Shown: positions 45,732-54,229, counted from the stretch's first letter. The stretch: DNA of 64,000 nt from Flavobacteriaceae bacterium (GCA_028280265.1 JANQMD010000049.1:100628-164627), one strand, 5' to 3'. Notes: a model not told the origin generated them from the letters alone. Numbers and translations: made by a program.

Positions 45732-45778
45732 TTTCCATGGCAAATATACAGGAAATTTATTTTCCATGGAAAATAAAT
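45732..45778 (-). promoter_or_regulatory. YceI promoter overlapped by a 24-bp palindromic operator candidate
   Basis: Minus-strand TATATTTG (45741-45748) is the -7 box. A perfect 24-bp palindrome centred between 45766 and 45767 (half-site ATTTATTTTCCA) covers the -33 region, and a second TTTCCATGG copy (45732-45740) covers the expected start site. Two copies of the core flanking the -7 box point to control by a DNA-binding regulator. Confidence 0.55.
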
Positions 45779-45781
45779 GGA

Positions 45782-46234
45782 TTATTTTTTATCTTTTGTA
45801 TCTATGATAATGGTTACGGGCCCGTCGTTTAACAATGCTACCTTCATATCGGCACCAAACTCACCTGTTTGCACTCTCTTACCAAGTTCTTTTTCCAATT
45901 GCTCAACAAAAGATGCATACATAGGAATGGCAAAATTAGGTTTAGAAGCTTTAATATAGCTAGGCCTGTTCCCTTTTTTGGTAGAGGCATGTAAGGTAAA
46001 TTGACTCACAACAATAGCATCTCCGTTTGTATCGATTAATGACGTGTTCATGACTCCTTTTTCATCATTAAAAATGCGAAGGTTCACAATCTTTTTAGAC
46101 AACCATTCTATGTCTTCCTGAGTATCTGCATCTTCTACTCCAAGCAGAATCAACAGCCCTTCTGTAATCTCGGCAATTCTTTCATTATTGACTGTTACAC
46201 TGGCTTCGGATACTCTTTGAATAACTGCTTTCAT
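45782..46234 (-). CDS. dtd: D-aminoacyl-tRNA deacylase
   Basis: 150 residues. Hydrolyses D-amino acids (and Gly) mis-attached to tRNA. Motifs: MKAVIQRVSEASVTV, SQFTLHAST (SQFTL signature) and the C-terminal GAFGADMKVALLNDGPVT-type segment GEFGADMKVALLNDGPVTI with the GP motif. Normal length; downstream of rsgA on the same strand. Confidence 0.97.
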   Translation of the reverse strand: MKAVIQRVSEASVTVNNERIAEITEGLLILLGVEDADTQEDIEWLSKKIVNLRIFNDEKGVMNTSLIDTNGDAIVVSQFTLHASTKKGNRPSYIKASKPNFAIPMYASFVEQLEKELGKRVQTGEFGADMKVALLNDGPVTIIIDTKDKK

Positions 46235-46326
46235 AAATTAGTTTGAAGTTGGAAAGTTAAAAGTTTGAAAGACCTGTTTATTGCTTCATTATTACATTAG
46301 TTCATTAAATCATTGCTACATGAGTA

Positions 46327-47271
46327 TTACTCCCAGATGTCTGTTCGGTAATTTTCTTCCTCCCCCTCTAGGATTTGCAGATAACTTTTGTAACGAGACC
46401 ACGAAATTTCTTCCTCATCTAAAGCGTCTTTCACTGCACAATGAGGCTCATTTACATGGATACAATTGTGAAATTTACAATCTTGTTTCAAAGCAAAAAA
46501 CTCAGGGAAATAATCTCCTAATTCTTCTTTGGTCATATCTACTACACCAAAGCCTTTGATTCCGGGTGTATCAATAATTTTAGCATCAAAACTTAAATCA
46601 AACATTTCTGCAAAGGTTGTTGTGTGCTGTCCTTGTTTGTGCTGATCGGATATTTCCTTGGTTTTTAAGTTTAGCCCTGGTTCAATTGCATTGACTAATG
46701 TTGTTTTACCTACTCCAGAATGTCCGGAAAACATACTCACCTTTCCTTCCATCAATTCTTTGATGATGTTTACGTTTGTCATTTCAGTTGAAGAAACTTC
46801 TATACATTGATAACCGATGGCTTCGTAAATATCTTTTAAATACAAAATCTCAGCTCTCTCTTCAATCTTATAAGTATCAATCTTATTGAAAACTAAGACT
46901 GCTTCAATAGAATAGGCTTCTGCTGTGACCAAAAATCGATCGATAAAGGTGGTTAATGTAGGTGGATTGTTGATGGTAACCAATAAAAAAACCTGATCAA
47001 TATTTGAAGCTATGATATGGGTCTGTTTCGAGAGGTTAACGGATTTTCTGACGATGTAGTTTTCTCTTTCATGAATTTTCGTAATCACTCCAACCTCTTC
47101 ATCTCCGATGGTTTCTAATTCAAAATTTACACGATCTCCTACTGCGATAGGATTGGTACTTTTGATTCCTTTTATTCGGAACTTTCCCTTAATTCGACAT
47201 TTGTGTAATACTTTTTTTTCAGACTTCACCCAATACCAACTTCCCGTAGATTTGTATACAACTCCTTCCAT
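46327..47271 (-). CDS. rsgA: Small ribosomal subunit biogenesis GTPase RsgA
   Basis: 314 residues. N-terminal OB fold, then a circularly permuted GTPase: G4 VFNKID comes before G1 GHSGVGKTTLVN and G3 DTPGIKGFG. C-terminal zinc knuckle CKFHNCIHVNEPHC. Acts in 30S maturation. Complete, starts ATG 47271. Confidence 0.97.
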   Translation of the reverse strand: MEGVVYKSTGSWYWVKSEKKVLHKCRIKGKFRIKGIKSTNPIAVGDRVNFELETIGDEEVGVITKIHERENYIVRKSVNLSKQTHIIASNIDQVFLLVTINNPPTLTTFIDRFLVTAEAYSIEAVLVFNKIDTYKIEERAEILYLKDIYEAIGYQCIEVSSTEMTNVNIIKELMEGKVSMFSGHSGVGKTTLVNAIEPGLNLKTKEISDQHKQGQHTTTFAEMFDLSFDAKIIDTPGIKGFGVVDMTKEELGDYFPEFFALKQDCKFHNCIHVNEPHCAVKDALDEEEISWSRYKSYLQILEGEEENYRTDIWE

Positions 47272-47335
47272 GAAACATTTTTTAAATTGGCATTGTTTTT
47301 GACTACCTTAGAACCATTAATCTAAAACAAATATC

Positions 47336-47812
47336 ATGAAAAAATTCTATTTAGTTGTCGCTCTTTTAGGTTGCCTGTATTCTGCTGATGCTCAGCAATA
47401 TGAATACAAAGTAGTAACCAGTGTTGAATCAATAATTCCAAGTGGATTAGGAAGATCTCGATTGATTTCTGCAAATGACGAGCGTAATTATAAAGATTTT
47501 ACTTCACAAAGAACTGATGGAAAATCACAAAAAGATAAAAGAAATAAATCTAGTCGTTCTAAAATTCGTGTGAAAAATTTTGAAGAAACGAAGTTGCTTA
47601 ACTTTTTTAATTTAGGAGGAATTCGCTTTCAAAATATTGCAGCAAATGACGCTGTAACAACTTCAAAGATTAACACAATGTCAGAAGAAGGATGGGAACT
47701 AGCATTTGTAACCAGCGCAGTTGAAAGCTTTGGTGGGAAAGGCGACAGCAATGGGATTTTTATCACACGCTATGTCTTTAAGCGAAAAATAGAAGCTACC
47801 AATGAGGAATAA
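47336..47812 (+). CDS. Hypothetical exported protein (DUF4177-like pattern)
   Basis: 158 residues with signal peptide (MKKFYLVVALLGCLYSADAQ). Begins YEYKVVTSV and later has INTMSEEGWELAFVTSA, the 'YEYKVV ... LN-x-x-GxEGWEL' layout of small DUF4177-like proteins, separated by a basic Lys/Arg/Ser linker. Ends with YVFKRKI. Function unknown. Confidence 0.7.
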   Translation: MKKFYLVVALLGCLYSADAQQYEYKVVTSVESIIPSGLGRSRLISANDERNYKDFTSQRTDGKSQKDKRNKSSRSKIRVKNFEETKLLNFFNLGGIRFQNIAANDAVTTSKINTMSEEGWELAFVTSAVESFGGKGDSNGIFITRYVFKRKIEATNEE

Positions 47813-47831
47813 AAAGGCGAACTGAAAATCG

Positions 47832-47912
47832 TCATAATTGTCAAACTGAGCTTGTCGAAGTTTTTAGATTTTTGACTGTCAAATATCTTTCGACAGGCTC
47901 AAGATGACAATA
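47832..47912. repeat. Dispersed repeat after the hypothetical gene
   Basis: GTCAAACTGAGCTTGTCGAAG at the left and CTTTCGACAGGCTCAAGATGAC at the right form inverted ends. Shares CTGAG...CTTGTCGAAG with the repeat inside pheA. Confidence 0.7.
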
Positions 47913-47941
47913 TTTGGTTTCATTTATTTTCTAGAAACCTT

Positions 47942-49024
47942 TTATGCATTGATAATCTTCTTTTGATGATTGATCGACTCTTGGTGAATGGCTTTGAATA
48001 CTCTCAGAACAAACTCTTCACTCAGATTGTTTTCTTCTCCTTCCAAGATCATTTTCCCTAAGATTTCATTCCACCTTTTTGATTGTAGAATCGCTACATT
48101 TTTCTCTTTCTTAAGCAGTCCAACTTCATCAGCAATCTTCATTCGCTTTCCTAAAGTTTCAATCAATTGGTGGTCTACCACATCTATTTGCGTACGAAGT
48201 GTATTTAAAGCATTTCTATATTCTGCTTCTGTATCGGTTGACTTACGAATCTTTAAATCATCCATCATCTGTATTAAAGTATCAGGTGTTATTTGTTGCT
48301 TCGCATCAGACCAAGCATTGTCGGGATCGTAATGCGTTTCTACCATCAGTCCATCAAAATTTAAATCCAGTGCAGTCTGACAGATATCAAAAATGATGTC
48401 TCTTCTTCCTGCAATGTGAGATGGATCACAAATCAAAGGCAAATCTGGGAAGCGGTTTTGCAATTCAATAGGAATTTGCCAGTTGGGATTGTTACGGTAT
48501 CTTGTTTTCTCATAAGTAGAAAACCCTCTGTGAATCACTCCTAAATTTTTAATATCTGCAGCATACAATCGCTCAATAGCACCCAACCATAATGGTAAAT
48601 CTGGATTCACAGGATTTTTTACCAATACAATTTTATCGGTTCCTTTTAAAGCATCTGCAATTTCCTGTACAATAAATGGACTTACTGTAGTTCTTGCACC
48701 TATCCACAAAACATCTACATCGTGTTCCAATGCTAACTTTACATGATTGGCATTCGCAACTTCCGTGGCAATCATCATTCCTGTTTCTTCTTTGGCTCTT
48801 TTCAACCATTTTAATCCTAGTGCGCCTACTCCTTCAAAATTTCCTGGGCGTGTTCTTGGCTTCCAAATTCCAGCTCTTAGCACTGTTGCATCTGAGTCTT
48901 TTAATTGATGTGCAATTTTTAACACTTGTTCTTCCGTCTCTGCACTACATGGTCCTCCAATAACTAGCGGATGTTCTAATCCGAAGTTGTTTAACCATGA
49001 TCTTAATTCTTTCTTATTTTCCAT
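47942..49024 (-). CDS. Bifunctional DAHP synthase / chorismate mutase
   Basis: 360 residues. Residues 1-260 are type I-beta DAHP synthase (VIGGPCSAET, RAGIWKPRTRPGNFEG, DVLWIGARTT, VLVKNPVNPD, CDPSHIAGRRD), making the first shikimate intermediate. Residues 270-355 are an AroQ-type chorismate mutase (LRTQIDVVDHQLIETLGKRMKIADEVGLLKKEKNVAILQ). The fusion links entry into the shikimate pathway to the Phe/Tyr branch. Last gene of the pheA-led operon. Confidence 0.96.
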   Translation of the reverse strand: MENKKELRSWLNNFGLEHPLVIGGPCSAETEEQVLKIAHQLKDSDATVLRAGIWKPRTRPGNFEGVGALGLKWLKRAKEETGMMIATEVANANHVKLALEHDVDVLWIGARTTVSPFIVQEIADALKGTDKIVLVKNPVNPDLPLWLGAIERLYAADIKNLGVIHRGFSTYEKTRYRNNPNWQIPIELQNRFPDLPLICDPSHIAGRRDIIFDICQTALDLNFDGLMVETHYDPDNAWSDAKQQITPDTLIQMMDDLKIRKSTDTEAEYRNALNTLRTQIDVVDHQLIETLGKRMKIADEVGLLKKEKNVAILQSKRWNEILGKMILEGEENNLSEEFVLRVFKAIHQESINHQKKIINA

Positions 49025-49082
49025 TGTTTTTGTTTTCTATATAATACTTGTCTAGTTAATTACTATTTTCTAATTCTCAATT

Positions 49083-49131
49083 CTGTCTTGTCGGCAGACA
49101 GGTAAATTTGACCTGTCAAATTAGTACTGAC
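49083..49131. repeat. Short repeats between tyrA and DAHP synthase gene
   Basis: TGTCTTGTCGGCAGACAGG palindrome, then AATTTGACCTGTCAAATT dyad. The TTGTCGGCAGACAGG core recurs in the repeat inside pheA (51523-51605). Confidence 0.7.
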
Positions 49132-49141
49132 ACTATTTGTT

Positions 49142-49993
49142 TCATATTTTAATTCCGTTCAGAATATTTTTAATGTGATTTGTACTTTCCATTTCTTCAT
49201 AAATTGCCTGAAAATCATCTTCTTGCATTAAGTTTTTAAACTTTTGTAAGTTTCCAATATATTCCTCTAATGTTTCTATAACATTGGCTTTATTTTGCTC
49301 AAAAATTGGGGTCCACATAGCAGGAGAACTTTTTGCCAAACGTACCGTAGATTCGAATCCACTTCCAGCCATATCAAAAATATCTCGCTCGTTCTTTTCT
49401 TTTTCTATCACCGTTTTCCCCAACATAAAAGAGCTAATGTGCGACAAGTGAGATACGTAGGCAATGTGTTTGTCGTGAGAAACTGGATCCATATAACGAA
49501 TACGCATGCCTATTTTTGAGAAAATGCTCAATGCTTTTTCTTGCAGTTTAAAAGCGGTCTTTTCTACCTCACAAATGATGTTGGTTTTTCCTTGGAACAA
49601 TCCTCTAATAGCTGCTTGAGGTCCTGAAAACTCGGTTCCTGCAATAGGATGAGCGGCCAAGAAATTCCGTCGCTTTGGATGGTTTTTTATCACCTCACAG
49701 ATTTGCTGTTTGGTAGATCCCATATCAATAACTACAGCTTGGTCGTTGACAGCATCTAAAATTTCTGGCAATACATGAACAGTTGTATCTACTGGAATGG
49801 CCATGATAACGATCGTAGCTTTAGGCAACTCTTCTAATGAAGATTCGTGGTGAACGATGCCCAATTCTTTCGCTTTTTTCAAATGCAAAGGGCTTTTATC
49901 AATTCCATACAGTACGGCCTCTTCAAATACTTGTTGAATGTCCAATGCAATACTGCCTCCCATCAATCCTGTTCCTATGATAAATACGTTCAT
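49142..49993 (-). CDS. tyrA: Prephenate dehydrogenase
   Basis: 283 residues. Rossmann fold GTGLMGGSIALDI with NAD site, VIDMGSTKQQI, HPIAGTEFSGP, MDPVSHDKHIAYVSHLSHISSFML with catalytic His, and AGSGFESTVRLAKSSPAMW. No chorismate mutase fusion; that activity is on the DAHP synthase downstream. Converts prephenate to 4-hydroxyphenylpyruvate for Tyr. Confidence 0.95.
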   Translation of the reverse strand: MNVFIIGTGLMGGSIALDIQQVFEEAVLYGIDKSPLHLKKAKELGIVHHESSLEELPKATIVIMAIPVDTTVHVLPEILDAVNDQAVVIDMGSTKQQICEVIKNHPKRRNFLAAHPIAGTEFSGPQAAIRGLFQGKTNIICEVEKTAFKLQEKALSIFSKIGMRIRYMDPVSHDKHIAYVSHLSHISSFMLGKTVIEKEKNERDIFDMAGSGFESTVRLAKSSPAMWTPIFEQNKANVIETLEEYIGNLQKFKNLMQEDDFQAIYEEMESTNHIKNILNGIKI

Positions 49994-50064
49994 TTCAATT
50001 ACGAATTTTTAATACTGAATTATGAAATTCCATGTTTTCAGCTTTTCTCTTTTCTCTTTTCTCC

Positions 50065-51237
50065 TTACTCCTTACTCCTCACTCTTTTCTCCTCATTCTT
50101 TACTCTCCCCAACGCTTCTTCTAATTGCCCTTCGTCAACACATAATGAAAAGCGAATGTATCCTTCACCTTGACTTCCAAAAATGGTTCCGGGAGCAATG
50201 AATATATGATGCTTGTATAACAAATCATCCACCACTTTTTCTGCATTTTTTCCTTCTGGCAACTTCGCCCAAACAAACATTCCCGAGCTTTCTTTGCTGA
50301 ATGTACATTCTAACGATTCGGCTATTTGCCAAACCAGCTCTCTTCTTTGTTGGTATACTTTATTAATCCTTTCAAACCAATCCGAGCTTAGGCTTAAAGC
50401 TGCTATGGCTCCTTTTTGAATCCCATAAAACATTCCTGAATCCATCTGAGTTTTTACTTTCAGTACTTCCTGTAACAAATCTGAATTCCCCAATAACATT
50501 CCTACGCGCCATCCTGCCATGTTAAACGATTTGCTCAAAGAGTTTAATTCCAATGCGATTTCTTTGGCGCCTTCCAGCGATAACATACTCATGGGTTGCT
50601 CGTTCAATACAAAACTGTAAGGATTGTCATTCACAATCAAAATTTGATGCTTCTTCCCAAAATCAATCAATTTTTGAAACAAGGCTTTCGATCCTTTGGC
50701 TCCTGTGGGCATATGTGGATAGTTCACCCACATGATTTTCACATTCGAAAGATCCTCTTCTTCCAAAGCCTCTAAATCGGGTTGCCAACCATTGGCTTCA
50801 TTCAGATTGTAATAGATAGGTGTCGCTTCCACCAAATGAGTCACCGATGTGTAGGTAGGATATCCCGGATTGGGAATCAACACTTTATCACCTTTGTTTA
50901 AAAAAGCCATAGAAATATGTAAAATTCCTTCTTTGCTTCCCATCAGCGGTAAGACTTCACTATTGGTATCTACCTCGACTTTAAATTGTTTTTGATAGAA
51001 TTCACTTACGGCATTTCTGAATTCTGGCAAACCTTGATAGCTCTGGTATTTATGTGCATTCACATCTAACAATGAACTTTGTATGGCCTCAATGACATTT
51101 TTTGGGGGTTCTAAATCTGGACTCCCTATCCCCATATTGATAATAGGGCTTCCTGCTGTCATCAAAGCGCGCACTTCCTTTAATTTTCTGGAGAAGTAGT
51201 ATTCTTTGATATGTATGAGTCGTTCTGCTGCTTTCAT
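50065..51237 (-). CDS. Class I/II aminotransferase of the aromatic operon
   Basis: 390 residues, fold-type I PLP. Motifs: INMGIGSPDLEPP, YPTYTSV, NPYSFVLN and the PLP lysine in LNSLSKSFNMAGWRVGM. Position between pheA and tyrA suggests it transaminates phenylpyruvate, hydroxyphenylpyruvate or prephenate. Its last residues (EEKRVRSKE) run into a pyrimidine-rich low-complexity tract (about 50040-50110), so the C-terminus may have been extended by that repeat. Confidence 0.9.
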   Translation of the reverse strand: MKAAERLIHIKEYYFSRKLKEVRALMTAGSPIINMGIGSPDLEPPKNVIEAIQSSLLDVNAHKYQSYQGLPEFRNAVSEFYQKQFKVEVDTNSEVLPLMGSKEGILHISMAFLNKGDKVLIPNPGYPTYTSVTHLVEATPIYYNLNEANGWQPDLEALEEEDLSNVKIMWVNYPHMPTGAKGSKALFQKLIDFGKKHQILIVNDNPYSFVLNEQPMSMLSLEGAKEIALELNSLSKSFNMAGWRVGMLLGNSDLLQEVLKVKTQMDSGMFYGIQKGAIAALSLSSDWFERINKVYQQRRELVWQIAESLECTFSKESSGMFVWAKLPEGKNAEKVVDDLLYKHHIFIAPGTIFGSQGEGYIRFSLCVDEGQLEEALGRVKNEEKRVRSKE

Positions 51238-51255
51238 TTTTTATCTTGCTATTTC

Positions 51256-52158
51256 TTAGCTTGTGCTACGGCCATTTTTGTATTCTCCTATAATCGTCAA
51301 CTCTTCTGCCATAATTTTAATGATGGCTTTTGCCCTATCATAGTCCTGATAATCATCAAAAGTTACATCTACAAAGAAGGCGTATTTCCAAGGGGTTTCT
51401 ATTTTAGGAAGGGATTGTATTTTCGTTAGGTTCAATTTGCAATCACTCATCACATTCAGCATCGCTGCCAGACTTCCTCGCTTGTGATCCAATTCAAACT
51501 TTAAAGAGGCTTTGTTAATATTGTCAGTCTGAGTCTGCCTTGTCGGCAGACAGGCTTGTCGAAGGCTTTCCTCGATCTGGTGGCTTCGACTCCGCTCAGC
51601 CATCTCTCTTTTTTGAACAATCACAAAGCGGGTTGCATTGTCTTTAATCGTTTGAATTTCATCTTCTAAAATTTCCAAATCAAAAATCTCTGCAGCAATT
51701 TTAGGGGCAATGGCTGCAATTCCTTTTAGCTGTTGTTCCGAAATTCTTTTGGCCACTTCCGCTGTATCGACATCTTCTACCAACTTAATATGCGGATGGT
51801 TCTTGAAAAAAGCCTTACACTGCAACAAAGCCATAGGATGTGAGCAAACTTCTTGAATCTCCTCTAAAGGCTGATTGGGTAATGCCATCAAATGATGATG
51901 AATGCTCAAATAATACTCCCCACCAATGAATAAATCGTTCTGATCGATTAATGCATAGTTGGGAATAATAGACCCTGCAATGGTATTTTCCAAAGCCATG
52001 ATACCCATATCGCAATGTCCTTGATTGAGGCAATCTACCAAACTATCAAAGGAGAGAAACTCTTTGATCTCACAATCTTCTCCAAAGTATTCTTTGGCAA
52101 CTTTGTAGTGATTGGAACCTATAGTTCCTTGTATGGCGACTTTTTTTTGGGCGTTCAT
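51256..52158 (-). CDS. pheA: Prephenate dehydratase with in-frame repeat insertion
   Basis: 300 residues, about 25 longer than expected. N-terminal dehydratase domain: VAIQGTIGSNHYKVA, ALENTIAGSI, HPMALLQCKAFF, AAIAPKIAAEIF and the essential TRF (Thr177-Phe179). C-terminal ACT regulatory domain: KASLKFELDHKRGSLAAMLNVM. Between them, residues about 186-212 are a translated dispersed repeat (51523-51605). It falls in the interdomain linker, so function is likely kept. First gene of the Phe/Tyr operon and preceded by an attenuator (52268-52393). Confidence 0.93.
   Translation of the reverse strand: MNAQKKVAIQGTIGSNHYKVAKEYFGEDCEIKEFLSFDSLVDCLNQGHCDMGIMALENTIAGSIIPNYALIDQNDLFIGGEYYLSIHHHLMALPNQPLEEIQEVCSHPMALLQCKAFFKNHPHIKLVEDVDTAEVAKRISEQQLKGIAAIAPKIAAEIFDLEILEDEIQTIKDNATRFVIVQKREMAERSRSHQIEESLRQACLPTRQTQTDNINKASLKFELDHKRGSLAAMLNVMSDCKLNLTKIQSLPKIETPWKYAFFVDVTFDDYQDYDRAKAIIKIMAEELTIIGEYKNGRSTS
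51523..51605. repeat. Dispersed repeat inserted inside pheA
   Basis: Contains GTCAGTCTGAG, TTGTCGGCAGACAGGCTTGT, CGAAG and CTTCGACTCCGCTCAGCCAT. These blocks occur in intergenic repeats at 7640-7720, 47832-47912 and 49083-49131. Adds about 27 codons in frame. Confidence 0.8.
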
Positions 52159-52267
52159 TTTACAATGATCAATTATCAGTATTCAATTATTAATAATCAG
52201 TGATCGGTGAACAATTGTCAACGATCAGATTTTTTAAGTCTATTTTGTTAAAACGCTCTTTTTGAGC

Positions 52268-52301
52268 AAAAAAAAAGTCTCGAATGAACTCCGAGACTTT
52301 T
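52268..52301 (-). terminator. Phe/Tyr operon attenuator terminator
   Basis: Minus-strand 10-bp perfect stem AAAAGTCTCG/CGAGACTTTT with a T run, between the leader ORF and pheA. A competing antiterminator is visible: leader CCGAGGCTTT (plus 52326-52335) can pair over 10 bases, with one G-U, to the 5' arm AAAGTCTCGG (52291-52300). A second small GCTC/GAGC hairpin follows at 52255-52267. Confidence 0.85.
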
Positions 52302-52321
52302 GTTTTATAAATTACATAACA

Positions 52322-52393
52322 CTACAAAGCCTCGGCTCTTATTGAATAATAAAAGTAAAAAAAGAAGTTTTGCCAAGCGTTACGTAATTCCAT
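52322..52393 (-). CDS. Phe/Tyr-rich leader peptide of the aromatic operon
   Basis: 23-residue ORF, ATG 52391-52393 to TAG 52322-52324. Residues 10-16 are FFFYFYY (codons TTC TTT TTT TAC TTT TAT TAT), a run of seven aromatic codons. The antiterminator strand overlaps the end of the ORF, so a ribosome stalled on the Phe/Tyr codons leaves it free to pair with the terminator arm, while a ribosome reaching the stop would cover it. Too short for normal gene calling. Confidence 0.85.
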   Translation of the reverse strand: MELRNAWQNFFFYFYYSIRAEAL

Positions 52394-52413
52394 GCTTAAA
52401 AAATCTAAAGCAA

Positions 52414-52444
52414 CAAATCTAGCGATTAAAATGAAAAAAGCAAA
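52414..52444 (-). promoter_or_regulatory. Promoter of the Phe/Tyr operon
   Basis: Minus-strand TTTG (52441-52444), exactly 19 bases, then TAGATTTG (52414-52421): an exact match to the Bacteroidota TTTG-N19-TAnnTTTG consensus, 20 bases before the leader ATG. Confidence 0.85.
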
Positions 52445-52558
52445 TTATCCCAGATTTTTTTCGAGATTTAATTGCGAAAAGGATTTCGAATCATACGATG
52501 TTACCACTTTAAAAATGAAGTATTTGAATTTTATTGGGGCTCGACCTGATAATATGTT

Positions 52559-52575
52559 GTCCTGAAAAAATGGTC
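52559..52575 (+). mobile_element. IS-end-like motif at the left border of the defence island
   Basis: GTCCTGAAAAAATGGTCAA. The first 12 bases are identical to those at 63911-63922, where an IS3-like orfA follows. Here no transposase follows; about 50 bases on is the stop of hipA. Probably a solo end or relic. Confidence 0.4.
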
Positions 52576-52622
52576 AATCCGATTTCCATGACATTGCCAA
52601 GCGATTTTGATAAAAAGCTTAA

Positions 52623-53888
52623 TTATTTCAATAACACAAACTCTTCCTGAATTGCAACGATCACTCTTTCTGGAATGTTTATTTCTATCGCATACTCTCG
52701 CCATTGGGGAATGACACTTTGCACTTGCTTGACAATCCCTTTCGGGTTTTTAATGGCAAACTCTTCGGCAACTTCTAGTACATCTTTCAGATTGATGTTG
52801 TCTCGTTTTCCGTTGATGGACAAAGCACGTGTGACTTTGGTAAAATTCAGATTGATGTTCAGCGGATAGGTAATATCATAAGCTGGTGCCAAATTCCATG
52901 CGTTTTTTTCTTTGTTGTAGATGAAACTATGGTTCTTCAGGTGATCATCAACATTGCCAAATACCAAATTAAAAATCATGCGCTTGTACAATTCCTGAAT
53001 GTCTTTGTAAGGTACTCTCAGGTCCAAAGCCAATCGAAATACATTTTCATAGCTGCTCTCTGCAACCGATTTAAAATCCCAACCCGTGAGACCTGATGCA
53101 GTGAGTACATGCTTTTTCTCTCCCTGCTGTCTGTCGTAACGCTCTGTCGCAAAATGAATTCCCTGAATCAGTTTGGAAGGCATCATTTGAATACCCAACT
53201 CTTGGGTAAGCTGATAGTACACATACTCCACTTTTTCTCTGTTGTAACCTATACCTTCGTCCAAATTTAGTTTGACCAGATAATGACGATAATCACCAGA
53301 ATATTCCAAATCTCCTGGGATGATGTTCCCATTTTCTTTGTGTTCTGAAATTAAAATTTTGGGCCGTACCCCTCCTGCTGAAGTTCCTATTTTAAAAATA
53401 TTGAGCAGTGCCAGCTCGCTCAAATCCTTTTCGGAACGTTGTTTTTTAAGATCGAGTACTTGTTCCAAAACCGACACAATTTCCTGAATGTCAATGGTCG
53501 TCGATTTGGGAATCGGCTGTACGGGTTTGTATTCCAAAGCACCCATCCCTCTGTTGGCCACATAAGTCAATTGCTCCAGCGGCGTGATTTTCTTGCTTCC
53601 CTGATGACTACTTTCAAACCATTCCTTAAAAATGGTATTTCCAAACAAGTCAGGGAGTGAATCGGCAATCATAGGCGGCAATCCGCGAAAGGTTTCTCCT
53701 TCGTACTGGGTAAAGACCTGCACGGGTTTGATGCGTTTGATCACATACGGAAAAATCTTTGTGTAAGTATTGGATTCCAAAAACTCGGGATGGTACTGAA
53801 AATAGGAAGTCCGTTTGTCTACATCGTAGCCTACCTTTCCAATTTCCTGTCCGAACAGTTGTACTTCTATGATAAGATTCGCCGCCAT
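52623..53888 (-). CDS. hipA: HipA family serine/threonine kinase toxin
   Basis: 421 residues. HipA N-terminal couple domain, then the kinase: ATP/activation loop segment KIGTSAGGVRPKILIS (168-180), catalytic FNLVFGNVDDHLKNHSFIY (Asp314, Asn319) and LAPAYDIT (Asp338). E. coli HipA phosphorylates glutamyl-tRNA synthetase and induces persistence; the target here is unknown. Lies two bases after hipB, one operon. Confidence 0.92.
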   Translation of the reverse strand: MAANLIIEVQLFGQEIGKVGYDVDKRTSYFQYHPEFLESNTYTKIFPYVIKRIKPVQVFTQYEGETFRGLPPMIADSLPDLFGNTIFKEWFESSHQGSKKITPLEQLTYVANRGMGALEYKPVQPIPKSTTIDIQEIVSVLEQVLDLKKQRSEKDLSELALLNIFKIGTSAGGVRPKILISEHKENGNIIPGDLEYSGDYRHYLVKLNLDEGIGYNREKVEYVYYQLTQELGIQMMPSKLIQGIHFATERYDRQQGEKKHVLTASGLTGWDFKSVAESSYENVFRLALDLRVPYKDIQELYKRMIFNLVFGNVDDHLKNHSFIYNKEKNAWNLAPAYDITYPLNINLNFTKVTRALSINGKRDNINLKDVLEVAEEFAIKNPKGIVKQVQSVIPQWREYAIEINIPERVIVAIQEEFVLLK

Positions 53889-53890
53889 AA

Positions 53891-54154
53891 CTAGTACAAG
53901 GAGTTTTGGTTGTTCTGATCTTCCAATCGTTGGAGTGCTTGGTAAAAAGGTTGTAGCAAATCGAAATGATTCGCAATTTTAAGTACGGTATCTAAGGTTG
54001 CGTTCTTCCCACTCTCAAACTTTTGAATGGTATAACGTGAAATTCCCAACTCTTCCGCCAACTCTTCTTGCGACAATTCATAACGCGTGCGTTGCTGTTT
54101 GCACAAGACACCCAAACGCATTTTGACTTCTTTGATGGAAATACTTTCAATCAT
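53891..54154 (-). CDS. hipB: HipB-like XRE antitoxin/regulator
   Basis: 87 residues from ATG 54152-54154; an upstream TTG in frame lies in the promoter and is not preferred. HTH: LGVLCKQQRTRYELSQEELAEELGISRYTIQKFESGKNATLDTVLKIANHF. Partner and repressor of HipA. Binding-site candidates (TTATAATACAC, twice) lie directly upstream. Confidence 0.92.
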   Translation of the reverse strand: MIESISIKEVKMRLGVLCKQQRTRYELSQEELAEELGISRYTIQKFESGKNATLDTVLKIANHFDLLQPFYQALQRLEDQNNQNSLY

Positions 54155-54162
54155 TTTGTTTG

Positions 54163-54213
54163 TTATAATACACAAATTTACAAAAAATCTTTTATTTGTT
54201 TATTATAATACAC
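54163..54213 (-). promoter_or_regulatory. hipBA promoter with two direct operator repeats
   Basis: Minus-strand TAAATTTG at 54173-54180 is the -7 box. TTATAATACAC occurs at 54163-54173 (over the start site) and at 54203-54213 (upstream), 40 bp apart. Fits autorepression by HipB. Confidence 0.6.
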
Positions 54214-54229
54214 GGAATAATATCCAAAA

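Noticed and set aside
50040..50110. Pyrimidine-rich CTCCTTACTC tract as a terminator or tandem repeat locus
   Set aside because: Imperfect low-complexity DNA without a stem; only noted as the likely source of the aminotransferase tail.
54155..54175. TTG start giving a longer HipB
   Set aside because: It falls within the promoter and operator repeat; an ATG follows.
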